Source: Hyparrhenia diplandra
Lineage: Eukaryota; Streptophyta; Magnoliopsida; Poales; Poaceae
Direction of reading: 5' to 3'
Length of the DNA: 64,000 nucleotides
Assembly: GCA_015847255.1 (NCBI GenBank)
Contig: JADLZK010009250.1
Span: 124,001 to 188,000, forward strand
The translations under genes and the position numbers were made by a program. Of this stretch, positions 45,230 through 56,849 are shown one piece after another; the first letter of the stretch is position 1, and every line of letters starts with the position of its first letter. The notes under the pieces are model-generated. The model searched no databases, was not told the origin of the DNA, and saw only the letters and a list, made by a program, of their open reading frames with translations.

Positions 45230-46565
45230 TTGATACTACGACGAAGTAAAACATATGTATGAATTTTGATCCTAGCATACATATATGTCCTTTAAAATCA
45301 GGTGTGACAATAAGCAAGAAATACATTGCGTTCTGAAACACGGTCGGACCCCTACCATACGAGGATCACAACGGCTTATTCTTCCCTCACCTGACTCTGC
45401 TCCCTCCCTACCCCCTCCCTCTCCTTACCGACATCGCCTCCCTTAGTCCCCAATGCGGGCTGCCAACAAGTCATTTTCCTCCACTGTTCCCGACCTATGT
45501 TGCTCATCCCCGACTCATGCAGCTCATCCCCGACCCGTGTGGCTCTTGGCTGCGACGGTTGGATGACGGGTGCTGCTGCCGCTGCCGCTGCCCCCACCTC
45601 CACCTTGGCCCGTCCTACCGCCGCTAAAGCTCCTCCTGCCGAGGGCCGAGCTCCTCACCACGAAGATCCTCCCGTGTGTCTCTGAGCTCCTGTTGATTTT
45701 GAAGGATGATGATGTATTTGAAAATTTTATTTGGGTCTAGTTGTAATAACTAAAATAATCAGAATAGCGAAACACTAGCTTAATCAGACGGCCCATTCTC
45801 TAAATTGTGTCTTATAATATGATTTTGCTCATCTTATAATCAAGACCCACATAAGCTGAACCAAACAGAGGGTAACACTATTATTTTGGTCATCATTTAT
45901 GTGAATGGGAACTGACAAACTCGGGCTCTGACTATAAAACGTTTGGTATAACTCGAGCACTCATAATGCAGACTCAACTATTGAGTTTAAGCCTAGTTAT
46001 TATTTTTATATTTATTGTACTTTACTAATTTGACAGTATATTTATGAAATAGAAAAAGAGAAAAACTTCTTCAAATCTTATTTGGACTCCAAGGGTACCA
46101 TACCTTCGAGTTAATAATAGTCTTAAATTCTACGTAGAGTTTACATTGTGATTGCCCTAATACGAATAAGCTGGAGCTAGAAATGTCCTACCAAAAAATA
46201 TATAATTCACAAAATATATAGCTAGCTTCCTTATCTCCATTGATTTGTACACCGGGTCAATCAAAATGTGAACACAAGCATACATATTACAACCGCCGGC
46301 CGGCGGGGCGGGAATCTCCATGAGCCCTTGCGAAACTGACACCGCTGTATACGCGCCGCATTCGGTTAGCTCCCTCGTCGGGTTCGCACCTCTCCAGCCA
46401 CCGCCCCCGCTCGTAGACGTTGCGTCCGCTCATAAAACGGCCCGGCCGGGAAAACTGCTCGCTACTTCTCCTTAATTTCCGAGAAGTCCACTTCTAGACT
46501 TTGCCTAGACTCGATCTAATCTTCTAATCTAAAGAGCAAAAAGAGAGACGTACAGCATCGTCGTC
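45230..46565 (+). promoter_or_regulatory. Upstream region and 5' leader of the purple acid phosphatase gene
   Basis: A CT/GC-rich block lies at 45370-45690, followed by AT-rich sequence, then a GC-rich stretch from 46290 into the leader. No definite TATA box is seen close to the start. The promoter role is inferred from position. Confidence 0.35.
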
Positions 46566-49500
46566 ATGAGGCCGGGAGGCGCAGCGCGGCTGGCCTGCCT
46601 GCTCCTGCTTGTCGCCGCCGCCGCGGGCATGCCGGCGTGCAGCCGCTGTCGCGCATCGCCATCCACCGCGCCCGCGTCGCGCTGGACTCGTCCGCCTCCG
46701 TGCGGGCCTCGCCGGAGCAGCTGGGAACCAAGGTACGTACATGTTCATATATGCCTCCTCTGCCCTTAATTCAGATGCTTTTTTTTCTTCTTCCTTTTTG
46801 CTATATCTCTGCGTCCTGTGTGCTTGGAATTCATGCATTATTCGTCCAAGTGCCGGCCGTCGCCGGCTCATCCTTGGATTAGTGCGCTGCTGTCCCCGAA
46901 GTAAAAAAAAAAGGTTCATTCTCTATAGCTAGACTGCCAGACTGGCTTGCATTACGTACGTTAAAACCAGCGCTGAAAGACCAAATTAACCAACAAATTA
47001 GAGGTAGTTTCCTAGTGAAAGCATTTGGCAATGTATAGTTGCTCTTTCTGATCCCATCAGTCCAATAAAAAAGAACCTAAATTCATTTCACCATAGACCT
47101 CTGAAGGGGATGAAAAGCAACTCCGTTGCAGTAGGATTTCGTGAACGCAACGTGATGGGGCCTTCTTTTGCGTCCACTTGGAGCATACGCCATAGTAACC
47201 ATAAGGGGAGAGAGACAGTAGCTGGCCAAATGGAGTGGTGAGCTGCTGAGAGGCATATGCTCTTTTTCTCCGCGTCATCTCAGTATTTCAAAGTCTTTCG
47301 TCAAAGTTATATATTTCAAAGTCAAACACGAACTGCTAAATTATTAGGAGAGCCTCTCGGAATATTCGGCCCTCAAGCCACCATAGTTAATTGTATCCGG
47401 GCACCAAACTTAATGTATTTATTTTTGGAACGAATGAGAAGACTTCCTAAATAAAATAGAGGTGAGATATATATATGTACTTTCGCCTCTCGTTTCCTTT
47501 CAAAAGAACAACTTAAATAATTTCTCTACCTAATATAAGTACGCGCTTCTTCCGATCCATTAAATGTCAACCTATTTTTTTATTGCTCAAATTATCCGCA
47601 CTCCCACCGTATTTTATAATCCCTCCGTATTAGTGCTGAAAGAAGTAAAGTCGAACAAGGCTTTGGCCAAATATTAGGAACACAAATCATGAATAATTTT
47701 TAAGTTGTTGAGTTTAGAAATGTAAAAACCATATAAATAGATTTTTCTTCAAAAATACATTCATTAAAATATAAATATATAACTTTTTAATAAATATTTT
47801 TATTATTTATAAAAATAAGAAGTCAAAGTATGCTTTAGAGACCATATTGATATTCAAAATAATTTATTTTAGCAACATGGAAGGAATATGTGATCACGTT
47901 TCGTGATCGTGACCCATGCTTGTGTTACTCCCTTTTTAAGTGTCGTGTAGTTTAAATTTTCTTAAACTTGGCTAGATTTTTAAAAGATATTAGTTACACT
48001 TGATCTCAAATAACTTTATTATGAAAAAAATTAACAATCTATCTGATGATATACTTATAATTTACCATAGATTTTAATCTTTTATCATATTTATTATCTG
48101 GGCAAACTTAAATACATTGAACTTTTCAAAAGCGGAGAGAGTAAAGATCCGTTTGGTAGGAATTCTCTCTTGCTACTACAGAGTCTTACCTAATAGTTTA
48201 GTATGAAACCGTTTTTTCGATGAAACACAGAGCACTACTCCCATTGTCACTAAATAATTGTCGCTTGTCCTTTCCAAGAAACAACTTTAATTAATTTTAT
48301 ATTAAAATATCAATATTTATGGTAAATGATTAGTATTATTAGAAATATATTTGAATCTAGTTTTTAATAAATTTATTTGAAGATACAAATGTTGCATGCA
48401 TTTTATACCAATCGAGTCAAACTTATGGAATGTTTATTTGGGGATGGAGTACCAAACGGGGCCCGCTTGGTAGGGCTTCTTGTTGTTGTTTCCTTTCTAG
48501 GCACTATTGTTGTCCGCACACCACCATCCTCCTTGGCGCTGCTTCGCCATTGTTGCTTCCTTCCACAACGTTGTTGCGGCCGCAAGATTCCTTCTTAGTG
48601 ACAGCAAGCCTCGCCCGTCCTGCCTTGCATCCGTTGAGCGCTTTCGGCTCAGCTTCCTTTAAGAGGGAGGAGGAAGAGCTTACATTTATGGGATGCAATT
48701 GTCTAGCTGTTGGGCTCGCTGGATAAATCCACCATGAGCTCTTCCAAATAATTTGTTTAGCACTAGTCGGATCCTAGATCCAGCGTGGGAGATGCTCTAC
48801 AGTGAATCCAGTGCTCTAGATCTAGTTTTATACGTATAGAGCTCTTCCAAACAAATCCGTAGTATTCGTCTACTTTGTTCTCATCTTTTTCACCGTTGCT
48901 GTTAGGCGCGTAACAGTGGTGAGTTGCATGGTCACATCAGCTTTTGTGTTGGTAACTCTAGGAAACTTTTTTTTTTTAATCTCTCTTCATAGTCAACAGT
49001 TCTCACAATATTAGATATCAAATTCAGATAAAACCCTAGCTCACCGAGAAGACTGGCCTTACAAGGACACGAGATGTGGTTAGCAGTCAGTTAATGAATG
49101 GATCCGGGAGCACCTATTTTCTTTGGAGCTAAATCACTTCTTTTTTGAAACGGAAAACGAAATCACTAAACACGTGTGTGAATTAGTCCATGTCAAAAAT
49201 CAATGGTGGGCCCATGGGTATGCCGAATCTTAATCAAGGAAAGATAGGGTTGGACCAAAGTTATCCTTGACTGTGCTCACATGCAAGTTTTCCCGGGCGC
49301 TTGATAATGACTCGTCGACTTTCCATTAACAATGGCCATGATACTTTAACTTAGCTAAAGGTTAGTCTGTAGCACATAACTAACCCTGAACTAACTGTGG
49401 CCAAATAAGGGGATTTGGTGTGGCCGCCTCTTGCGTGGCATCCTCCCGCCGGCGCTTGCGAGTTGAGAGAGATTGGGGTGGGTTGGTGGGCGCCTAGGCC

Positions 49501-52500
49501 GCTTGCTGACGGCTCACGAACCCCATGCATCAAAGTCGTCTCCGTCCATCGCGGGTGGGGACGACTGGTTTGGGGGTGGCGAGTGTCGGAGGGCGGCGGC
49601 GGCCGGCGGAGGTTGCGCCTGGGGACTGCAGCGCTTTCCACGATGGGAATGGGAGAGTCGCGCCTCGTGTGATGGGAACGGGTGGGAGGGAGGGATCTGG
49701 TGCGACACGATAGAGAGACAAGTGATTTTTCAGTGGGCTTTATGAGAAGTAGCTCCAATTAGCACCTTTTGGATCGTATAATTTTTTGAGTGAATTAGAT
49801 GCAAAATTAACCCCAGTCTATAAACCTCATATTTGGATCCTTTAGTACCGGTTGAGGCTCTAACTAGCTCAAACTAATTTAGCTAACCCATGGATCAAAC
49901 ATGTCAACGAAGGAACATATCTGGGCACACGTTTAGGGTCGAACTAGCACGGTTTCTTCATGAGCGCTTGGTTGTCGGAGATGGACTCCAACCGAAGCTA
50001 TTTTTGATGGCTCCATCTCCATACATAAAAACGGTTCTAGCCTCATGTTTAGGTAGCCATGCAGAACCATTCATCCCTGCTGGAGTGTTTAGTGCAGCTC
50101 CTTAGACCGACCGCACCGGCGTCCGCTATGGCCTCTGTAAACGGCCACGACACCGCCACGAGCGCAGAATAGCACAGAAAAGAGCTGCAGCGGCGTGCGC
50201 TACGGCCTTCTCCATTTTCTCTCTCCCGATATCTGCAGCGCACTCGCGTAGGCACGGTATCAGTCGTGGGGGCCAGAGCAGGCGCAGGAGAGTGCATGCG
50301 CGATTGGCTGGAGCGGGAGGCAGCATGCGCCAGCGGTGGGCTCCACCGATGCTCCTAACTAAAAACGCTATAAATCACAAACTAAAAACTAAATTAAATT
50401 CTGATTGCACCATTGAATTTGTTTCAATAAATTCTTGATAACTAGATCTCACATGGATATATTTAGATAAAATTACAAGTAGACCTCACATTTGGTATTT
50501 AGTATAGAGTAGAGATATAAAGAAGGAATGAGTGCGAGGAGAAGAGAGTCTTGTAAAGAGAATCTTGATTACTTAGGATGTATAGAGGAAGAAAATAGAA
50601 AGCGTGAGGTGCGGAGAGTCTTAGACTGCCTGCACCGGGAGACGGAAAAACCGACGCTACATGACACGTTGGTCTTTACAGAAGGAAAAGGCCTGCAGCG
50701 GCTTACGGCATGTCACCCGGAAAAGCTCCCGACAACGCCCAAGCCGGTACCTGTGGCGCGCGTACGGAGGTTCCGGTACCAGGCACGTCGGACAAGGCTG
50801 TGGGAGGAAAGCATGCAACACCAGTGGGCCCTACAGCTTCAACTACTAAAAAATATTATAACTCACAAACTACAAAACCAAATTAAATTCCGATTATACC
50901 ATTAAATTCGTTTTCAATAAATCCTTCAAAACTACATCTCACGTGGGTATATTTAGATAAAATTATAAGTGGACCCCACTAAGACTTGATAGATTAATCT
51001 GAGAGAAGAGATATAAAGAAGGGATGGGTGCGGGAGAAATCTTGTAAAAAGACGGAATCGTTGGTATGACGTATAGAGGAAGTAAATAAAAAACATGAGT
51101 GGCGATAGTCTTACCTGCTCCGCTACTAAAGTAGATAAAGAACCGGAGGCGCACCGAGCACGCTCTTATAGGTCTGATTGGTTACGCGTAGGCTCTTATG
51201 CTGGTTTACACATTGCTTAAAGCAACTCTAATAATGCATTAGCCAGTATGAATAGCTAGACTGGATGATATTAGATAATGCAGATTCGCACAAGACGACA
51301 CGCACACAAAACATAATATTCTTATTATTCCTCCACTCAAAGTGCATTTGGATTTTGCTAAATTAAACTGATATAATAGAATCTTAATACTAAGCTCATG
51401 GATGACGAAAGTAAAATTAAAATCAATGACTTCTAGTAATCTCGAATACTGTAGTGAACTAAATTATAATGGATAATATTTAATAACAAAGCGATTGGTC
51501 AATTGAATAAATCAAATAAGATTGTTATTAGGCAACAAGTTGCCATTTTGCTTTGCCATGTTTTTAAATTGCAATATTATGATATAGATAAAGATTAAAG
51601 TATGGGTAGACAAGGATAGCTCATAAAAAATAGTATAGTTATCATAAATATATTTAATAATTAAATATATCAATTAATCATAGTTATATAATATATTCAA
51701 CAACAAATATACTAAGTTTCAACTAAATTATAAAAACCAAAGTTAATCATAGTTATATAATATTTAAAGAATTAAACAAGTTTATGACAACAAATATACT
51801 AGGTTTCAACTAAATTATTTTATTCCTTATGTATCGTAGAAAACATTATATACTTTTAAATACTTTTAGTATATGATTAGTAACATTAAGATTAAATAAT
51901 TGGTCACTAGTTATGCAGAGGAAGTTTTAAATAGATTCATTATATCTTGTTCTTTATGGATAAGGATAAATGTTGAATATTTTATTTTTATAGAACAAGG
52001 ACCTAGAATTGGATAGAGAAAATTATTGAAACAAACTCGAATACATCCATTTGTGACGTACGCACTAAAGTTGTGAGGTACGCATTTGTGAGCATACTAA
52101 ATGGATGTATTCGAGTTTGTTTCGATAGCGAATACATCCATTTGTGAGGTATGCATTATAGATACCTGTAAATTATTGAAACAAACTCCAATATATCTAG
52201 AAAAGCGAGTCCTTCTTTTATCTGCAATAAAAATCTAGAAAATCCAGGACGTATTATAAGTTCGAATGTAGGGAGTATTTGACATTGATAGCGCACCTAA
52301 GGAGCTTATGACAAATACATCTCTGCAACACTTCTGTTAGCTCGTTACTGGAAGAAAAGGAATATAACAGCGTTCTGTTCACAGGGCGAAGATACTGCCT
52401 GGGTGAGCGTTGATTTTGTTATTCCCCATCTAAGTGATGACGATTGGATTGGTGTATTTTCTCCTTCAAACTTCAAGTATGCTTCTTTGCATCATCTCAA

Positions 52501-55255
52501 TATAGTGCGAGTTTTTGTATGGTGGCAATCATGATCTAACACTTTCTTGCAGCTCATCCACATGCCCTAGTTCTCACGGATCCGGCCCAGGTCCTGTGAT
52601 ATGCTCAGCACCAATAAAGGTCAGATGAAAGAAGTAAATGAGTAATCTTCACATTCTTGATGAATATTAGACTTAAATCTTCTTTATGCTGCTTTCAGTA
52701 TCAGTTTGCAAAGTATTCATCAGATTATGGCAAGTCCGGGAGACGGGCACTTAAGTTTCAGCTGATCAACCAGCGGCAAGACTTTTCATTTGCATTATTC
52801 ACTGGTGGACTCGAGAATGTCAGTTACTGCATAAAGCACTACAGTGTCATGCTCTCCATTTTCTATCATTTGGTATCGAAAGCAATGACCCTGACTTCAT
52901 CTATTTTCTCATTTACAGCCGAAACTTATTGCAGTATCAAATGCTATTGCTTTTGCAAACCCGAAGGCTCCAGTTTATCCACGCCTAGCGCAAGGAAAAT
53001 CGTGGAACGAGGTTTGTTTTTCTCTCCTGGCTCCTCTATGCCTGAAGCTGGCAAATCTAGCTTAGAAGGTCCAATTGCAACGCACGGTCTCTGATTTCTC
53101 TTGTGTGTTGGCTAGATGACTGTAACATGGACAAGTGGCTATGATATCAATGAGGCATATCCCTTTGTGGAATGGGGAATAAAATGGAGCCCCGCGGTAC
53201 GCAGTGCAGCTGGCACAGTCACTTTTGATCGCGATAGCATCTGCGGTATGGCTCATATGAACATTCTAACCAGTTCAACAGAATAAAGATGGTCAATGAA
53301 AGAAAAATACAAAATTCTATTCCTGAAATATTTGCTGGAGACATGAAATGCTAGTTTTGGTGTCCCAATTTAGTTTGAGTCCTTTCTACTGTATTTATTA
53401 AGCCTCCAAGCTAGTTACCTGATATCCATGGCAAGAAACTGCAGGATACAGAGAATCTTTTACTGGGGAACAATGTTACCTGAAGTGTCTAACTGTACTT
53501 GTGCAGGAGATCCTGCTCGTTCTGTTGGTTGGAGAGATCCTGGTTTCATACACACAGCTTTCCTAACAGACTTGTGGCCAAATAAAGAGTAAATTCTTGC
53601 CTCCTGGAGAATGTTTTCTCAGTTTCGAACACTAGTTTCCTGAGTACTTGTATTTGTTCCCTGACCAGGTACTACTACAAAATTGGGCACATGCTGCCAG
53701 ATGGAAGTGTCGTTTGGGGCAAATCATCTTCCTTCAAAGCACCTCCTTATCCTGGTCAGAAGTCACTGCAGCGTGTTGTTATTTTTGGAGATATGGGAAA
53801 GGTAAAATATGAAGATTGCAATGGATGACTATTACACGATTGTGTCGAACAAAATCTACACATTTTCAGTGCATAGTCCTTATTGGCTTATTGCTATTTT
53901 ATTACATAATATCAATATGATAGGCTGAGAGGGATGGAAGCAACGAATACGCCAACTACCAGCCTGGGTCACTTAACACTACTGATACACTAATCAAGGA
54001 CCTTGACAACATAGACATAGTGTTACACATTGGGGACATTTCCTACGCCAATGGGTACATTTCACAGTGGGATCAGTTCACACAACAAGTGGAAGAGATC
54101 ACTTCACGAGTCCCTTACATGATTGCGAGGTTTATAATCTTTCGAGTTCTTTTTCCCCCTAGAATTGAAGTCCCGTTAGAAGTCTTTCAGAAATCTCCGG
54201 CGATTGATACCAGCTTGCTTTGCCTGATCCAGTGGGAACCATGAGCGAGATTGGCCCAACAGTGGGTCATACTTCAATGGAACAGACTCTGGAGGAGAGT
54301 GTGGTGTGTTAGCTGAGACCATGTACTATACACCAACAGAAAACAGAGCAAACTACTGGTATGCTGTGCGACTCAATTTATCATATATATCATATATAAA
54401 TGAACATTGCTGGATCATCAACAGTGACACTTTACTGGACACAAAACCTTTTGGTCTTGTTCAACAGGTACTCAACAGATTATGGCATGTTCCGGTTCTG
54501 CATTGCCGACAGCGAGCACGACTGGCGTGAAGGCACGGAGCAGTACAAGTTCATCGAGAACTGCTTCGCCACGGTCGACCGGAAGAAACAGCCGTGGCTC
54601 ATATTCATCGCTCATCGCGTTCTTGGCTACTCCTCCGGTTACTTCTACGGCAGAGACGGATCGTTCGCTGAGCCAATGTCTCGGCAAAGCCTCCAGAAGC
54701 TCTGGCAGAAGTATAGGGTGGACTTGGCGTTCTACGGCCATGTCCACAACTACGAGAGGACATGCCCTGTCTATGAGGTACCATACCTCTGCTGCTCCTC
54801 CTTCCTTGCAACACAAAGTTTATTATTCCATCCTGTTCTAAATTGCAAGTACAATTTACTAAACTTTTGATGTGCAGGAACAATGCATGAGCTCAGAAAA
54901 GTCGCACTACTCTGGCATCATGAACGGCACCATCCACGTCGTCGTTGGAAACGGTGGCAGTCACCTGAGCAACTTCACCATCCAGGAACCAGAGTGGAGC
55001 ATCTACCGGGAGATGGAGTACGGCTTCGTCAAGCTCACGGCCTTCAACTACTCGTCCCTTCTCTACGAGTACAAGCGGTCAAGCGACGGCAAGGTGTATG
55101 ATAGCTTCACTTTGCATAGAGAGTACAGGGACGTGTTGGCATGCGTCAAGGACAGCTGCCCTCCCACTTTAAAAAGCCACATGACATGCATCATTGGAGA
55201 TTTGCAGAGCAGAGGGTCGTTGCTTCTGAATGTGGGGTGCTGCTTCTGCGTGTAA
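46566..55255 (+). CDS. Purple acid phosphatase, PAP27/PAP24/PAP1 type, 12 exons, about 634 aa
   Basis: These secreted metallophosphatases hydrolyse phosphate esters with a two-metal centre and help in phosphate recycling. Exons: 46566-46732, 52385-52476, 52553-52619, 52699-52818, 52919-53011, 53116-53245, 53507-53588, 53669-53801, 53924-54129, 54233-54358, 54468-54777, 54878-55255. The N terminus is a signal peptide (LACLLLLVAAAA). Metal-binding motifs run in order: VVIFGDMGKAE, LHIGDISYANGY, GNHERDW, FIAHRVLGYSS and FYGHVHNYERTCP. Regions such as YQPGSLNTTDTLIKDLDN place it in the PAP27 group. All splice sites are GT-AG and phases agree. One base is missing in the G run near 46625 between the signal peptide and PLSRIAIHRARVALD. 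With it, the coding length is exactly 1905 bases. The 3' end is longer than usual for the group. Confidence 0.93.
46733..47925. other. First intron of the phosphatase gene, 5' part
   Basis: AT-rich intron sequence with poly-T stretches and a degenerate Stowaway-like phrase (CCCTCCGTATTAGTG) near 47621. No gene is seen. Confidence 0.45.
47926..48143. mobile_element. Diverged Stowaway-like MITE in phosphatase intron 1
   Basis: The left end TACTCCCTTTTTAAGTGTCG faces AAAAGCGGAGAGAGTA at the right. It is about 218 bp, AT-rich and flanked by TA. Confidence 0.6.
48144..50124. other. Phosphatase intron 1, middle part with transposon-like fragments
   Basis: Fragments beginning GTCCGTTTGGTAGG-like phrases (about 48150 and 48460) and TCTTCCAAACAAATCC (about 48845) resemble MITE ends. 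I could not pair them with confidence. A GC-rich island lies at 49420-49690 with no recognisable product. Confidence 0.35.
50125..51140. repeat. Diverged tandem repeat, unit about 489 bp, in phosphatase intron 1
   Basis: Sequence at 50356-50640 (AAATTAAATTCTGATTGCAC onward, through GATATAAAGAAGG) recurs at 50843-51130, shifted by about 489 bp and with many substitutions. A GC-richer piece (CTGCAGCGGCTTACGGC-like) precedes each copy. It is probably a duplicated transposon fragment. Confidence 0.7.
51141..52027. other. Very AT-rich phosphatase intron sequence
   Basis: Strongly AT-rich, with repeated phrases such as CAACAAATATACTA and ATAGTTATATAATAT. No gene or defined element is seen. Confidence 0.5.
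52028..52123. repeat. Perfect 25-bp inverted repeat in phosphatase intron 1
   Basis: The arm at 52028-52052 (GAAACAAACTCGAATACATC and five more bases) is the exact reverse complement of 52099-52123, with a 46-bp spacer. Part of the arm recurs directly at 52129-52146, and AAATTATTGAAACAAACTCC recurs at 52169. It lies about 260 bp before exon 2. Confidence 0.9.
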
Positions 55256-56121
55256 TTGTGAGTGACTAATTTGGTCGTCGACCGACCCATCACCTGTATA
55301 AACGTTGAAATAAAGATCATATTGACGCTAATTAGATCTCTGCACCGGTAAAAACATAGGCAAATGATCAGTCTGATCAACATTTAGATCGACCGTCATC
55401 TAATTAAGAGCCTGTTCAGTGCCCACTGAAGAACATTTCATTAATCATTAAAAATAAATAAAAACCATTTTTCTCATTTTTAATATGGAATAAATCATGT
55501 ATATATCTAAACAACCTTTTCATAAATCCAAACAAACATTCTGTAGGCATTCTCAAATAGGCCTGGAGGATTGAATTGATTATCGAAACATGAGCTTAAC
55601 TAATCAATTTATTAGAGAACAAAAGAAAAATATTATCGAAGAAATGGATTATCCTTGGAACAACAACAATTAATTGCTCTTATTACAAAATAGGCTTGAT
55701 TTTTATCTTTATTACCATTTCTATTTATTACCATTTCTACTAGAAGGGCACAAAATCCTTTTCCAATGCCAAAATTTGATGACCTATGTATAAAAAAGAG
55801 AAATTTTTTATTTCAAGAAAAAATGGATTTCTAACATTTTTATTTTTCATTTATTTACTTTGTTTTTCTTAATGAAATTTAAAAAATTAACTAACAGAGC
55901 ACACACAAATAAAAAAACAAATTTGCTGACCATGATATATTTTTATCTAGTTGGAAGAGGCCTCTTAGTATTCATCTAGTCTTATATAAGTTTGGGTATT
56001 AATGAGCATGATACGCAAGACATGGAAGAGTCTTGTTGAGAGCGTGATACGTACGATACGGTGATGAGGCATCTTCAAACCAAAAACCGCTAATGATAGA
56101 AGGTCTCTGGGGGTTTGTTAC
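55256..56121. other. 3' region of the phosphatase gene and gap to the Copia element
   Basis: An AATAAA polyadenylation-type signal occurs near 55309. AT-rich intergenic sequence follows. No further gene is seen. Confidence 0.5.
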
Positions 56122-56630
56122 TGTTAGACTAAAAGGATCACTAGCAGTGCATCCAGACAGGGGTACATCCATAGAAACATCAAGAACAACAAGTAGTAAC
56201 CTAGAGAAACGATCTACAGAGAGGAGACGGAGGTGGAGTAGGATGGGATGCAAACCATCAGAGGTCTTGGCGGGGACATAGGAGCTTGATCAGGAGGCGG
56301 CGGTGTTAGAGTCCCCATCGGTCTTCGCGCACTAGGCAAACAACGGTCGGTGATGAGGAAGTCGGTGTAGTGGCGACGACGGCGACGTGGAGGCACTTCT
56401 CGTCACTTGTTGCGCACTTGACAGCCCGGATCAAATTAGGGTTTGTAGGTGGGGAGAGTGGCGGTTGTCAACTCATGAACAGTGTTGCGGCCCCCACCCC
56501 TCTTTTATATTGCGCTTGGCGTGACGGGGGCCCTCCAACCATAGATGGGTTGGGCTCCCCCGATCGGCGCTTGAGGTCAAGGCCCGGTTGGTCCGTTGGG
56601 CCCAACTTCGGGATAGAGATCAATCTAACA
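56122..56630 (-). repeat. 3' LTR of the Copia element (509 bp)
   Basis: It is a complete LTR with TGTTAGA and TCTAACA ends. It shares the CAAACCATCAGAGGTCTTGG-type segment and the GGGTTTGTAGGTGGGGAGAG segment with the partial LTR at the window end, with scattered small indels. Confidence 0.9.
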
Positions 56631-56849
56631 TTCTCCCCTTGATCTCATCTCACACTTTAACTTTAACTTTTAAACTTTTACTTTGAACTTTCAACTTTTT
56701 CTTTACTTATTCCATCTCGATTTGTGCATAGAACATGTTACATCGTCATGGTCTTTTTGCCGATAGATTTCACGGCTACAATACACATCTCCGGTCCAAA
56801 CAAATAAAACTTTAACTTTGGGCCCTTTTATTATCCGGTGATCATAGGC

